Source of the DNA: Oscillospiraceae bacterium | GTDB taxonomy: Bacteria; Bacillota; Clostridia; Oscillospirales; Oscillospiraceae | NCBI GenBank assembly: GCA_017619535.1 | Contig: JAFZSD010000004.1 | Location: 1-64,000 of the forward strand | DNA length: 64,000 bases | Direction: 5' to 3' | Part shown: piece by piece, positions 11,001 through 18,289 of the stretch | Numbering within the stretch: position 1 is the stretch's first letter | Layout: each line of letters begins with the position of its first letter | Made by a program: the position numbers and the translations under genes | Notes under the pieces: model-generated | Databases searched by the model: none | Told to the model about the DNA's origin: nothing | What the model saw: the letters and a program-made list of their open reading frames with translations, nothing else

Positions 11001-11734
11001 TCGAGCGCGCCGGCGGCGAGCCGCAGATCATAGTGATCCGGAACCTGACGCCCTCCGCGCTGGAACAGTCTGTCGCCGAGGTGGAAAAAGCCGTTAAGAA
11101 CAGCCAGATGGTCATACTTCCTGGCGGATTCTCCGGCGGCGACGAGCCTGACGGATCGGCAAAATTCATAGCGGCCTTCTTCCGCAACAGTCGCATAACG
11201 GACGCCGTACACGAGCTGCTCGGTTCCCGGGACGGCCTGATGCTCGGCATATGCAACGGTTTCCAGGCTCTCATAAAACTCGGTCTCGTACCGTTCGGCT
11301 CCATAGTCACTACTGACGCCTCATGCCCGACGCTGACCTATAACCTCATCGGACGCCACCAGTCCCGTTACGTATACACCCGCGTATCGTCCGCCGCGTC
11401 CCCGTGGCTGTCTCTCTGCAGACCGGGAGACGTGCACGCAGTACCGGTCTCTCACGGAGAGGGCCGCTTCGTAGCGGACGAGGCAACTATCAGGCGTCTA
11501 ATAGAAAACGGCCAGATCGCGACCCAGTACTGCGACGCGTCCGGTTCTCCGTCGATGGACATCTCGGTCAACCCGAACGGTTCGGTGATGGCTGTCGAAG
11601 GCATCATGAGCCCGGACGGCCGGGTACTCGGCAAAATGGGCCATACGGAGCGCCGCGGCCCGTTCGTAGGAAGAAACATAACCGGCGAGAAGCATCAGCC
11701 CATTTTCGAGGGCGGCGTCGCCTACTTCAGGTGA
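8015..11734 (+). CDS. purL: Phosphoribosylformylglycinamidine synthase, single-chain clostridial type
   Basis: 1,239 residues. Catalyses FGAR + glutamine + ATP to FGAM, step four of purine synthesis. The N-terminal and middle parts carry the FGAM-synthase/AIR-synthase folds (SDHCRHTTF, FKNETHNHPTEIEPFGGAATCIGG). The C-terminal approximately 260 residues are the glutaminase, with nucleophile Cys1079 in GICNGFQ, the GGFSGGDE loop and a catalytic histidine in VSHGEGR. Length and N-terminus match the clostridial one-chain form rather than the PurSQL complex. RBS AGAGGAGA precedes the ATG. No other purine gene lies nearby, and no purine riboswitch is visible in the 29-base gap upstream. Confidence 0.97.
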   Translation: MSRVYRCFTEKKPGFDVEAQGVLRDLRGNLGVRSIDSLRLFSRYDVEGVGSDVYAQARGIVFSEPQVDECYDEVLPEFSGEHRILAVEALPGQYDQRADSCAQCIQMLTCMDRPVVRSAKVYVFFGALTDADMTKLRSYLINPVESCEAGLEKPETLEMEYPVPQPVPVIDGFVGADREKLTAMLSEYGLAMDLADLEFMQTYFRDEEKRDPTVTELRLIDTYWSDHCRHTTFGTHIDCVEISDSRVAAAYAKYLSARGEVYGSRADTRPQTLMDVATIGTKTLRGRGLLKNIDVSEEINACSIHIDVNTENGVEDWLLMFKNETHNHPTEIEPFGGAATCIGGAIRDPLSGRAYVYQAMRVTGAGDPRVPIAETLPGKLPQRKLTVTAAQGYSSYGNQIGLATGLVHEVYHPGYVAKRLEIGAVVGAVKAENVVRMTPAPGDAVILLGGRTGRDGIGGATGSSKSHDTGSIVTMASEVQKGNAPEERKIQRLFLDPEVTRMIKRCNDFGAGGVSVAIGELADGLDINLSLVRKKYEGLDGTELAISESQERMAVVVAPGDVDRFIKKAEAENLEAYAVATVTESPRMVMKLDGRVIADLSREFLSSNGAAKHTRVKVPAVSASAERSHAVPFTERMRELVTRLSVCSQRGLSERFDSTIGAASVLAPFGGSAMLTPAQSMAALIPVRGGETDTCSVMSFGFDPEISSADPFGGSRGAVITSAAKLVAAGCDPDGIYLTLQEYFEKLRDDPVRWGKPFSALLGALDAQLGLGMAAIGGKDSMSGSFGDMDVPPTLVSFAIAPNSAKYVVSPEFKCSGDPVYIFPADVLQLEELKERWRAFRGLCVSGAVRSAWALTSGGAAEAVFKMGVGNGIGFTAQSGFDIFAGHEPGTIIAELAPDVPAPAGAELIGCTNSSGDISCGGGHITIDALRALWESPLEKVFPTRAGETSPVEKITWTGERAVPSVTVAHHSFARPRAVITAFPGTNCELDTARAVERAGGEPQIIVIRNLTPSALEQSVAEVEKAVKNSQMVILPGGFSGGDEPDGSAKFIAAFFRNSRITDAVHELLGSRDGLMLGICNGFQALIKLGLVPFGSIVTTDASCPTLTYNLIGRHQSRYVYTRVSSAASPWLSLCRPGDVHAVPVSHGEGRFVADEATIRRLIENGQIATQYCDASGSPSMDISVNPNGSVMAVEGIMSPDGRVLGKMGHTERRGPFVGRNITGEKHQPIFEGGVAYFR

Positions 11735-11776
11735 TCCCCGTCCGCAGGTGATTCCAAATCCGGGGAGGATAACGAA

Positions 11777-12169
11777 ATGACAGACAGAGAACTAATAAGC
11801 ATGGCAGTCTCCGCGATGGAGAATTCCTATTCGCCCTATTCCCGTTTTCCCGTCGGCGCGGCTATCGAATGCTCTGACGGCACGGTCTTTACCGGCTGCA
11901 ACATAGAGAACGCCGCTCTCGGAAGCACGGTATGCGCAGAGCGCGTCGCGCTGTTCACCGCCGTGGCCGCCGGCCGCCGTTCATTCAGACGCATAGCAAT
12001 AACCTCGAACGGCTCAAGTTACTGCTATCCCTGCGGAGCCTGCCGCCAGGTGCTCGTCGAGTTCGCGCCGGATATAGAGGTCCTTTGCGCCAGGGCCGAC
12101 GGCCGGTATGTCAGCTACCGTCTGAATTCCCTTCTCCCGCTCGCATTCACCAGCGCTTCCACTGACTGA
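11777..12169 (+). CDS. cdd: Cytidine deaminase
   Basis: 130 residues, the short homotetrameric form. Hydrolytically deaminates cytidine and deoxycytidine for pyrimidine salvage in the cytoplasm. Zinc ligands are Cys53 in CAER and Cys86/Cys89 in PCGAC; the catalytic acid is Glu55. The CNIENA substrate motif is present. It starts 42 bases after purL behind a GGGGAGGA ribosome site, probably in the same transcript. Confidence 0.97.
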   Translation: MTDRELISMAVSAMENSYSPYSRFPVGAAIECSDGTVFTGCNIENAALGSTVCAERVALFTAVAAGRRSFRRIAITSNGSSYCYPCGACRQVLVEFAPDIEVLCARADGRYVSYRLNSLLPLAFTSASTD

Positions 12170-12231
12170 CCGCCCTGCGTTCCGCCGGCCCCGGGTGCGG
12201 AAATTGTCATATACTTGTAATATTAGAACGC

Positions 12232-12259
12232 TTTACATGGTCGGTTAACATGTTATAAT
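12232..12259 (+). promoter_or_regulatory. Promoter of ireB
   Basis: TTTACA (12232-12237) and TATAAT (12254-12259) with a 16-base spacer, ending about 34 bases before the start codon of ireB. Confidence 0.65.
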
Positions 12260-12292
12260 TATATTTATCCAGTATCAGGGGAGGTGTCGGCG

Positions 12293-12538
12293 TTGGACGA
12301 CTTCACGAGACAGTTTGATGTGGTCAGCAAGCGTGCGGAAACGCGTGAGATACTGTCCACCGTGTACGAGGCGCTCCGCATCAAGGGCTATAACCCCGTC
12401 AACCAGATCGTTGGTTATATCCTTTCGGAAGACCCCACCTATATCACCAACTACAACAACGCCCGCAGCCTTATCTGCAGACTCGACAGGGACGAACTGC
12501 TCCAGGAGCTCGTCTCCTATTACCTCGAGCCGCGCTGA
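12293..12538 (+). CDS. ireB: IreB family regulatory phosphoprotein (DUF965/UPF0297)
   Basis: 81 residues. IreB is phosphorylated by the PASTA kinase IreK in Enterococcus and tunes cell-wall stress and cephalosporin resistance. The family core is clear: [19 protein letters not shown], then [16 protein letters not shown] and a conserved acidic end. I chose the TTG at 12293, because the SD sequence GGGGAGG (12278-12284) lies 8 bases before it; the in-frame GTG at 12284 overlaps that SD. Unlike the common alaS-ireB-ruvX order, it stands alone with its own promoter and terminator. Confidence 0.93.
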   Translation: MDDFTRQFDVVSKRAETREILSTVYEALRIKGYNPVNQIVGYILSEDPTYITNYNNARSLICRLDRDELLQELVSYYLEPR

Positions 12539-12615
12539 CTCTGCGGACCCCCTCACCCGGCGCGGGGAGTGGGCCTTGACGCCCATTTTCCGGCCGTACT
12601 ACGCATGCTTCAAAC

Positions 12616-12664
12616 AGCGGCGGACTCTGCCCTCCGGGGCTGACGGTCCGTCGCTTTTGTTTTC
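12616..12664 (+). terminator. Intrinsic terminator after ireB
   Basis: A stem of 10 pairs including one G-U (12616-12625 with 12646-12655) encloses a smaller GCCC/GGGC stem and is followed by CTTTTGTTTT. Confidence 0.75.
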
Positions 12665-12699
12665 CCGCTCTCCGCCTGCGTGTCATATCTGAATCCGGG

Positions 12700-12727
12700 C
12701 CGGCGTCTTCGGACGCCGGTTTTTTAT
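12700..12727 (+). terminator. Strong intrinsic terminator
   Basis: Perfect 8-pair stem CCGGCGTC / GACGCCGG with a TTCG tetraloop (12708-12711), followed directly by a run of seven T. Confidence 0.9.
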
Positions 12728-12799
12728 ATTTGACGGCACGTCCGGCAAGAACGCCCTCTGGGATCAGCTATTAATAGTTACAATGCCGGGGCTTTGGTG

Positions 12800-12828
12800 T
12801 TGACACGCGAGAGACAATGTGTTACAAT
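12800..12828 (+). promoter_or_regulatory. Near-consensus promoter
   Basis: TTGACA (12800-12805) and TACAAT (12823-12828) with a 17-base spacer, the strongest promoter seen in the window. It drives the small gene at 12860 and probably the NlpC/P60 gene behind it. Confidence 0.8.
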
Positions 12829-12859
12829 TTGGTTACATTTAGTTTGAAGGAGCATATCT

Positions 12860-13165
12860 ATGCCTGCATCCTCAGGGACTAACGTGTCCATACCTCTTGA
12901 GTACAAGGGCCATCCTCTCAGGAGAAAAGACAATCTCATATACTACGGAAGCATGTCCGATAAATATATAATCATGCTCCAGGTCACAGATACGAAAAAG
13001 GTCAAGGATCTCGACGTCGCGACACGTGTCGTCGTCCAGCTCCAGTACACCGATCCCGATCTCAAATCCAGGGACCGCGTCGTAAAAAAGACCGAAAAGG
13101 ACAGCCTTTACGCAGCTATCGACGTCGCCGCAGTGTGGCTCGACCGCGCGCTGACTACGATGTAA
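12860..13165 (+). CDS. Conserved small protein of unknown function
   Basis: 101 residues, cytoplasmic by appearance: no signal peptide or membrane segment. The sequence has a YKGHPLRRKDN start, an IYYGSMSDKYIIMLQV core and ends in AAVWLDRAL, which I recognise only as a small hypothetical protein seen in Oscillospirales. It has an excellent AAGGAG ribosome site and the strongest promoter here, so it is probably highly expressed. The stop codon overlaps the ribosome site of the secreted hydrolase gene downstream, so the two are co-transcribed. No function assigned. Confidence 0.85.
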   Translation: MPASSGTNVSIPLEYKGHPLRRKDNLIYYGSMSDKYIIMLQVTDTKKVKDLDVATRVVVQLQYTDPDLKSRDRVVKKTEKDSLYAAIDVAAVWLDRALTTM

Positions 13166-13179
13166 GGAGTTTAGTTTCC

Positions 13180-14127
13180 ATGAAAACCGCCAAGAAGCTT
13201 GCCGCCGTACTGATCGCAGTTGTGATCCTCTGCTCGATGTGTCTTCTTACCGCATCCGCCGAAGGTTCCGTCGTCTACGGCGCTGCGACCGTAAACGCCG
13301 ACGTACTGAATCTCCGCGAAGCCGGAGGTAAAGACTGCCGGGTGATTGCCACGATTCCGGATGACGCCGTCATCGTCATAGACGAGAAGACTTCAAAAGA
13401 ATGGTTCAAGGTGACCTATGACGGCACCACCGGCTACGTTTCCACAGACTATCTCATCGAGATCTGCACTGCCGAGGATTTCAAAGCCATCGGAAAAGTG
13501 ACCGGCGACTGGGTCAACGTAAGGGCGCTTCCCGGACCGACCGGCGCTATTCTCAAGACCCTGGAGGGCGGCACGAGGATCGACATCATCGGCGTCAACA
13601 ACGGCTGGTACATCCTCGACGTCGACGGCACCCGCGGCTATATACGTTCCGACTTCGTCAAGCTCGTCTCCGAAAAAGACGCCGACAAGCCTCTCCTCGG
13701 CGAAGGATTCAAACCGCTCGATCCCGATGCGGAACTCGCACAGCAGATCGTTGATTTCGCGCTCCAGTACGTCGGTTATCCCTACGTCTACGGCGCTTCC
13801 GGCCCCTACAGCTTCGACTGTTCCGGCTTCGTGATGTACGTATACGGCCAGTTCGGCTATGAACTCTACCATGGCGCTACCGGTCTTTACAACAGATACG
13901 GCACCTATGTTGACAGAGCCGATCTTCAGCCCGGGGACCTTGTGTTCTTCTACGGGTTCTATGACGGAGACGGCGACTTCTGCGTCAACCATGTCGGAAT
14001 ATACATCGCTGACGGCCAGTTCGTCCACGCATCCAACAGCAGCACCGGCGTCATCGTGAGCGACATGAACAGCGTTTATGGCTCATGGTACAACGATGAG
14101 TATGTCGGCGCAAAGCGCATCCTGTGA
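13180..14127 (+). CDS. Secreted SH3b-SH3b-NlpC/P60 peptidoglycan hydrolase
   Basis: 315 residues. I chose the ATG at 13180 because AAGGAG (13164-13169) precedes it and a Sec signal peptide (about residues 1-29, ending TASAEG) follows at once. Two bacterial SH3 domains (about 30-90 and 105-160) should bind the wall. The C-terminal NlpC/P60 domain has nucleophile Cys214 in FDCSGF, His271 in VNHVG and a third polar residue in HASNS. Such enzymes cut the D-Glu to diamino-acid bond in stem peptides, often during cell separation. Intact and probably extracellular. Confidence 0.95.
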   Translation: MKTAKKLAAVLIAVVILCSMCLLTASAEGSVVYGAATVNADVLNLREAGGKDCRVIATIPDDAVIVIDEKTSKEWFKVTYDGTTGYVSTDYLIEICTAEDFKAIGKVTGDWVNVRALPGPTGAILKTLEGGTRIDIIGVNNGWYILDVDGTRGYIRSDFVKLVSEKDADKPLLGEGFKPLDPDAELAQQIVDFALQYVGYPYVYGASGPYSFDCSGFVMYVYGQFGYELYHGATGLYNRYGTYVDRADLQPGDLVFFYGFYDGDGDFCVNHVGIYIADGQFVHASNSSTGVIVSDMNSVYGSWYNDEYVGAKRIL

Positions 14128-14152
14128 CCGTAAACTTCTGAATAATGTCAGC

Positions 14153-14183
14153 GGCGCATGCAAAAGCATGCGCCGTTCTTTCT
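14153..14183 (+). terminator. Intrinsic terminator after the NlpC/P60 gene
   Basis: Perfect 9-pair stem GGCGCATGC / GCATGCGCC with an AAAA loop (14162-14165), followed by GTTCTTTCT. Confidence 0.8.
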
Positions 14184-14186
14184 GCA

Positions 14187-14218
14187 AAAGACCGCTCCTG
14201 ACGGAGCGGTCTTTCAAT
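14187..14218. terminator. Bidirectional terminator between convergent genes
   Basis: Perfect 12-pair stem AAAGACCGCTCC / GGAGCGGTCTTT with loop TGAC. It is T-rich on both sides, so it can end the plus-strand hydrolase transcript and the minus-strand gene at 14232. Confidence 0.8.
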
Positions 14219-14231
14219 CTTTTTCAGTTAA

Positions 14232-14627
14232 TCAGGTCTTTTTGATGAATCTCTCGCCGCATTTGGGGCACGTTATCTGTATCCTGCCTTTGTTTTTGGG
14301 AACGCGGAGCGTCTTTCCGCAGCTGGGGCAGTTGAAGAAACGGTAGGACTTGCGGTCGCGGAAACGGTCGCGCCTGGCGATCAGTTTCTGCCTCACAGGC
14401 CACCACATGGTCAGAAAGCGGTCGTTCTCCCTGCGGCGCTTTTCGATGTTTCTCGACAGGAGCCTCATAAGCGCGTAGATGATGGCGGCGTAAGCCACGA
14501 TCGTCAACGGGATGAACCGCGTTATGTCGGCTATGACCCCGCAGATGACTCCGGCGATTATCAGCGCGATATTCAGTTGATCCGGTCCGTAGCGGCCGGC
14601 CATGAATCTGCCGAGCCAGTTCCTCAT
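14232..14627 (-). CDS. Small membrane protein with C-terminal zinc ribbon
   Basis: 131 residues. Two hydrophobic helices (about 18-34 and 38-56) are followed by a very basic linker and a zinc ribbon with Cys100, Cys103, Cys120 and Cys123 (CPSCG and CPKCG). The basic stretch and ribbon are probably cytoplasmic. The overall pattern resembles short conserved proteins of Clostridia with no known role. It lies downstream of the nucleoside kinase on the same strand with a 130-base gap and has a GGAGG ribosome site 11 bases before the ATG. Confidence 0.8.
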   Translation of the reverse strand: MRNWLGRFMAGRYGPDQLNIALIIAGVICGVIADITRFIPLTIVAYAAIIYALMRLLSRNIEKRRRENDRFLTMWWPVRQKLIARRDRFRDRKSYRFFNCPSCGKTLRVPKNKGRIQITCPKCGERFIKKT

Positions 14628-14757
14628 GCGGTGTCACGCCTCCGAATAATGTCTCTGACGCGGGAGCGGATACTTCTCCCGTATAGTGCAGTATATCACC
14701 GACTGCGGAAAAATGGAGGGTCGTAACACTTTATTTACATTATACGGATACTGTCCG

Positions 14758-15690
14758 TCAGTTGTAGATCCCGCCTCCGATGAACTCGCGCACCAGGGCC
14801 TGGGGCTTGATGTATTTCTCGTCGATCGGCTCGAATCTCTGAAGGATGTCGGGCAGCCAGAGATAATCTTCATATTCGGCCCTGTTCTGCGGTAGCTCCT
14901 CCAGAAGGGGGATCGCGTAACGTCCGAGGATCGATACGTCGTAAGCATGCGCCGTGTCGATGAAGATATTGGCGTTGCCCAGGAAGGGGCGTATGTATTT
15001 TAGTTCGCCGCGGCGTACGTTGTCCCACATATCGATAGTTTCGCCCGCCGTCGTATTCCTGAATTTAAAGTCACGTACGAGACGTCTTATGAACCGCGCC
15101 CATTCATCCGGGAACAGGAGCCTGTCGCCGTTCATCACGTCGGACTCTGCGCTGACGAAAAGCTTCATCGCCTCCGGATGATCTCCGGTTATCTCGCTGT
15201 TGAGCGCGTGGATGCCTTCGAATATGACGACCTCGTCCTTTTCCAGCTTCAGGGGCGTGCTGCGGGACAGGTCCTGCTGTCTGACCATAAAGTCGAAGAA
15301 CGGCACCATTATCTCCTCGCCCCGGGAAAGCTTGTCGAAGTGATCCTGAAGACGCGGCATGTCTATGCACAGGGGAGACTCGAAATCGTACTTGCCGTCC
15401 TCCGTCATGGGAGTGAGTTCCGGCGATACGGTAAGGAAGTAATTGTCCATCGAAACGACATGGGACCTGATGCCCAGCGAGAGCAGCGCGTCTTCGAGCC
15501 TGTGGGCGGACGTGGTCTTCCCCGATCCGGACGGACCGGCGAGGAGCACTATCGGACTGTTCTCGAGGTTATCGGCTATGTTGCCCGCCGTGCCCATTAT
15601 AACGGCATCGTATCTGGCGTCGCAGTCGGCGACGAATTTTTCGGGATCAGTGGTTATCCTCCTGTTGATCTCCGCGATCTGGTATGCCAT
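14758..15690 (-). CDS. Uridine kinase-like nucleoside kinase
   Basis: 310 residues, last gene of the recJ operon. Walker A GPSGSGKTT at residues 52-60 and the phosphoribulokinase/uridine-kinase features (MDNYF, VIFEGIHALN, RRLVRDFKFR) are visible. Family members phosphorylate pyrimidine or other nucleosides with ATP or GTP; the exact substrate is not readable. It starts in a TGATG overlap with the hemZ stop, so translation is coupled. Confidence 0.88.
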   Translation of the reverse strand: MAYQIAEINRRITTDPEKFVADCDARYDAVIMGTAGNIADNLENSPIVLLAGPSGSGKTTSAHRLEDALLSLGIRSHVVSMDNYFLTVSPELTPMTEDGKYDFESPLCIDMPRLQDHFDKLSRGEEIMVPFFDFMVRQQDLSRSTPLKLEKDEVVIFEGIHALNSEITGDHPEAMKLFVSAESDVMNGDRLLFPDEWARFIRRLVRDFKFRNTTAGETIDMWDNVRRGELKYIRPFLGNANIFIDTAHAYDVSILGRYAIPLLEELPQNRAEYEDYLWLPDILQRFEPIDEKYIKPQALVREFIGGGIYN

Positions 15691-17171
15691 CAGAAAAACT
15701 CCTTCTCGTAGAATTCACGTATTTTTTCTTTTCTTGCAGAGGCCTTCTCCTCTGAACCTATATACTCATACGGGTACTTGGCGTTGAATATCCGCTCGAT
15801 GCGGCCGCTCTCCGGGGCCACGAGCTTCGTGACGCCTCCGCCTCCCAGAGCCAGGATCGTACAGAGTTCCTCCATGATACAGATATTGTAAAGCCCCTCA
15901 TGTCCCGGGAGACACCAGCCGACGTTCTCGAATCCGCCCGACATGTATTTCTGCCGGTAGAGATAGTAAGGCGCGTATCCCGCGCTCCGGAGCCTTGATC
16001 CGGCAGTGTCGAGCATGTCGGCCACTTCGGCGCCTGTCGGTATCTCGGTGCCCTCCAGCGTGATGCGCGTACCGCGTTTGAGCGAGAGCGTATGGACCGT
16101 AATATTTTCCGGTGAGAGGGAGAGGACCTTGTCCAGCGTATCGGAAAAGCCTGAGGGGCTGTCCGCCGGAAGTCCGGCTATGAGGTCCATGTTCATCCCG
16201 TCGAAGCCCGCGGCTCTGACGAGCGCCGCGGCTTCCAGTACGTCCGACGACGTATGGCGGCGTCCTATAGCCTCCAGGACGCGGTCGGACATGGTCTGAG
16301 GGTTGACGCTTATCCTGCCGACTCCGTGAGAACGCAGAACGGACAGTTTTTCCGACGTGATCGTGTCGGGCCGTCCGGCCTCGACCGTGAACTCGCGAAC
16401 AGACGACAGGTCGAACCGTTCTTCAAGATGCCCGAGAAGTCCGTTCAGCTGTTCCGCCGAAAGCGTCGTCGGCGTGCCTCCTCCCATATATACGGAAACG
16501 GTGCGAAGGCCGAGACTATCTGCAAGCGCCGCCGTCTCGTCTATCTCCCGCGTGAGCGTCTGAAGGAAAGGCTCCACAAGTTTTGCGGCCTTCTCGACGC
16601 TGTGGCTCACAAAGCTGCAGTATGCGCAGCGCGTTGGGCAGAAAGGGATCCCTATGTAAAGGCAGACGTCCCTCGGCTGCAGTGACCGCTTGACTTCCAT
16701 CGAAGCGCGGGCGGTGTCAGCACACAGTGCGGCGCGCTCGGGAGATACCGAATACTCTCTGACGAGCACGCCCGTCGCGCGGCGCTCCGAGTAGCCCTTC
16801 TCGAACATCGCGGTGACCAGCTTGCCCGGGCGTATCCCGGTCAGCGCGCCCCATGCCGGTTCCTGACCTGTGGCGCGGACGGCTGCGCGGAAGAACGAGA
16901 GCTTGATGATCTTCTGGAGCAGCCTGTCTGTCTCAAGTTTCCCCCGGAGCTTCCCGGAGGACACCCGGGACGAACCCCGGAACACCGTTCCTTCCGCGGT
17001 CTGCAGACGGGTCGAGGCTGTTGCAAAACCGTCTCCTCGGGAGACCGTTATCACGGCGGACAACGCTCCCGGCTCCGGCTCCGCATATTCCGGCCGCTCG
17101 CCGGGGAACATCATGAGCATTATCTGCTCCGCGGCGTATTTGTAGTCGTGTCCGACCAGCTTGAGTATCAT
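15690..17171 (-). CDS. hemZ: HemZ-type radical SAM coproporphyrinogen dehydrogenase-like protein
   Basis: 493 residues. Radical SAM cluster Cys178, Cys182, Cys185 (CPTRCAYCSF), then MGGGTPTTL and the HemN/HemZ pattern through VNPQTMSDRVLEAIGR. HemZ is annotated as oxygen-independent coproporphyrinogen III oxidase-like; whether it makes haem or is a haem chaperone-like HemW relative is not settled. The long N-terminal extension (about 165 residues) is typical of HemZ rather than HemN. The ATG overlaps the end of the MBL gene by 4 bases. No other haem synthesis genes are in the window, although a putative cytochrome b protein is encoded at 28.97 kb. Confidence 0.9.
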   Translation of the reverse strand: MILKLVGHDYKYAAEQIMLMMFPGERPEYAEPEPGALSAVITVSRGDGFATASTRLQTAEGTVFRGSSRVSSGKLRGKLETDRLLQKIIKLSFFRAAVRATGQEPAWGALTGIRPGKLVTAMFEKGYSERRATGVLVREYSVSPERAALCADTARASMEVKRSLQPRDVCLYIGIPFCPTRCAYCSFVSHSVEKAAKLVEPFLQTLTREIDETAALADSLGLRTVSVYMGGGTPTTLSAEQLNGLLGHLEERFDLSSVREFTVEAGRPDTITSEKLSVLRSHGVGRISVNPQTMSDRVLEAIGRRHTSSDVLEAAALVRAAGFDGMNMDLIAGLPADSPSGFSDTLDKVLSLSPENITVHTLSLKRGTRITLEGTEIPTGAEVADMLDTAGSRLRSAGYAPYYLYRQKYMSGGFENVGWCLPGHEGLYNICIMEELCTILALGGGGVTKLVAPESGRIERIFNAKYPYEYIGSEEKASARKEKIREFYEKEFF

Positions 17172-17791
17172 TTTCTCTCTTTCTGCATCCTTGCGTAGTT
17201 GATGTAGTAATTGAAGCGGCGCTCCCTGTCAAGAGTGGAACTGTCTCCGTGGCCCGGGTAGACCTCGAAGTCTCCCTCCAGATCGGCGAGCCTCAGCAGC
17301 GATTCAAGTATCTGGCCCATGTCTCCGCCTTCGAGATCGGTCCTTCCGCAGCTGTCGCGGAAAAGCGTATCTCCGGTGAACAGCACGTCTTCGCAGCGTA
17401 TCGTCACCGAACCGCGCGAGTGGCCCGGCGTCTCCATTACGGTGAACGTCATGGAGCCGACAGTGACCGAGTCTCCCTCTTTCCAGTAATTGAAGGAATC
17501 GTCCTCGATGAGCCTGTGCATGGTCCGCAGTCCCGGAGGGCAGACGTCTTTTTTGCTCACATAGACCGGCGCGCCGGTGGCTTCGCGCACTCCGGACAGC
17601 GCGGTGACGTGGTCGAAGTGCCCGTGGGTAATGAATATGGCCTTAGGTTTAAGGCCGTTCTCCTCAATATAGTTAAGTATCGTATTGGATTCAGCGCCCG
17701 GATCGATGATAACGCTTTCGAGCGTGTTTTCGTCCGTTACGATATAGCAGTTCGTTTCAAGATGCCCGACGGGCAGTGTTTTGATAAGCAT
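17168..17791 (-). CDS. MBL-fold metallohydrolase (glyoxalase II-like)
   Basis: 207 residues. The dinuclear metal motif HGHFDH is at residues 56-61, with further ligands in TPGHS, the FTGDTLF aspartate and YPGHG. Proteins of this small cytoplasmic subgroup are called hydroxyacylglutathione hydrolase-like, but glutathione is not expected in most Clostridia and the substrate is unknown. Its place between dtd and hemZ is conserved in Clostridia. Start ATG has a GAGGCGG ribosome site, and its end overlaps hemZ by 4 bases. Confidence 0.9.
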   Translation of the reverse strand: MLIKTLPVGHLETNCYIVTDENTLESVIIDPGAESNTILNYIEENGLKPKAIFITHGHFDHVTALSGVREATGAPVYVSKKDVCPPGLRTMHRLIEDDSFNYWKEGDSVTVGSMTFTVMETPGHSRGSVTIRCEDVLFTGDTLFRDSCGRTDLEGGDMGQILESLLRLADLEGDFEVYPGHGDSSTLDRERRFNYYINYARMQKERK

Positions 17792-17803
17792 GGTTCCGCC
17801 TCC

Positions 17804-18247
17804 TCAAAGAGTCTCTGTGTCAAGAAGGATCGTGACGGGTCCGTCGTTTACCGACGCCACCTTCATATCCGCGCCGAATTTTCCTGTCGATACTCTGAAT
17901 CCCGCCTTCCGGCAGCATTCTATGAAAAGCTTGTAAAGCGGGATCGCGATATCCGGCTTCGCCGCTCCCGTAAACCCCGGACGGCGGCTGCGGCAGTCGG
18001 CGAAAAGGGTGAACTGGGATATCACGAGCAGCTCTCCGCCCACGGAAGCAAGATTCAGATTCATCTTTCCGTTTTCGTCTTCGAATACCCGCAGACCGCA
18101 GACCTTGTCCGCCAGCCGGACTGCCTGTGCCTCCGTATCCGACGGGGCTACCCCGAGCAGAACGAGAAAGCCTTTGTCGATCGATCCGTGCAGCTCTCCG
18201 TCGATCTCGACGGAAGCCGACGACACCCGCGTGACCACTGCGCGCAA
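17804..18247 (-). CDS. dtd: D-aminoacyl-tRNA deacylase
   Basis: 147 residues, normal length. Removes D-amino acids (and glycine from tRNA-Ala) from mischarged tRNA at the dimer interface. Both signature motifs are present: SQFTLF and the C-terminal NDGPVT cross-subunit motif. Part of the rel-dtd-MBL-hemZ operon with a 12-base gap to the next gene. Confidence 0.96.
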   Translation of the reverse strand: MRAVVTRVSSASVEIDGELHGSIDKGFLVLLGVAPSDTEAQAVRLADKVCGLRVFEDENGKMNLNLASVGGELLVISQFTLFADCRSRRPGFTGAAKPDIAIPLYKLFIECCRKAGFRVSTGKFGADMKVASVNDGPVTILLDTETL

Positions 18248-18289
18248 GGCATTCGCCCCCTCTTTAACTTAATGATACGACCGGTAATG

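Larger units (their letters stand above)
12539..12859 (+). other. Non-coding gap with tandem terminators and a promoter
   Basis: No convincing gene in these 321 bases. The first part carries the ireB terminator, a second strong terminator follows about 80 bases later, and a consensus promoter for the next gene ends at 12828. A short transcript between the two terminators cannot be excluded, but no known RNA family was recognised. Confidence 0.6.
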
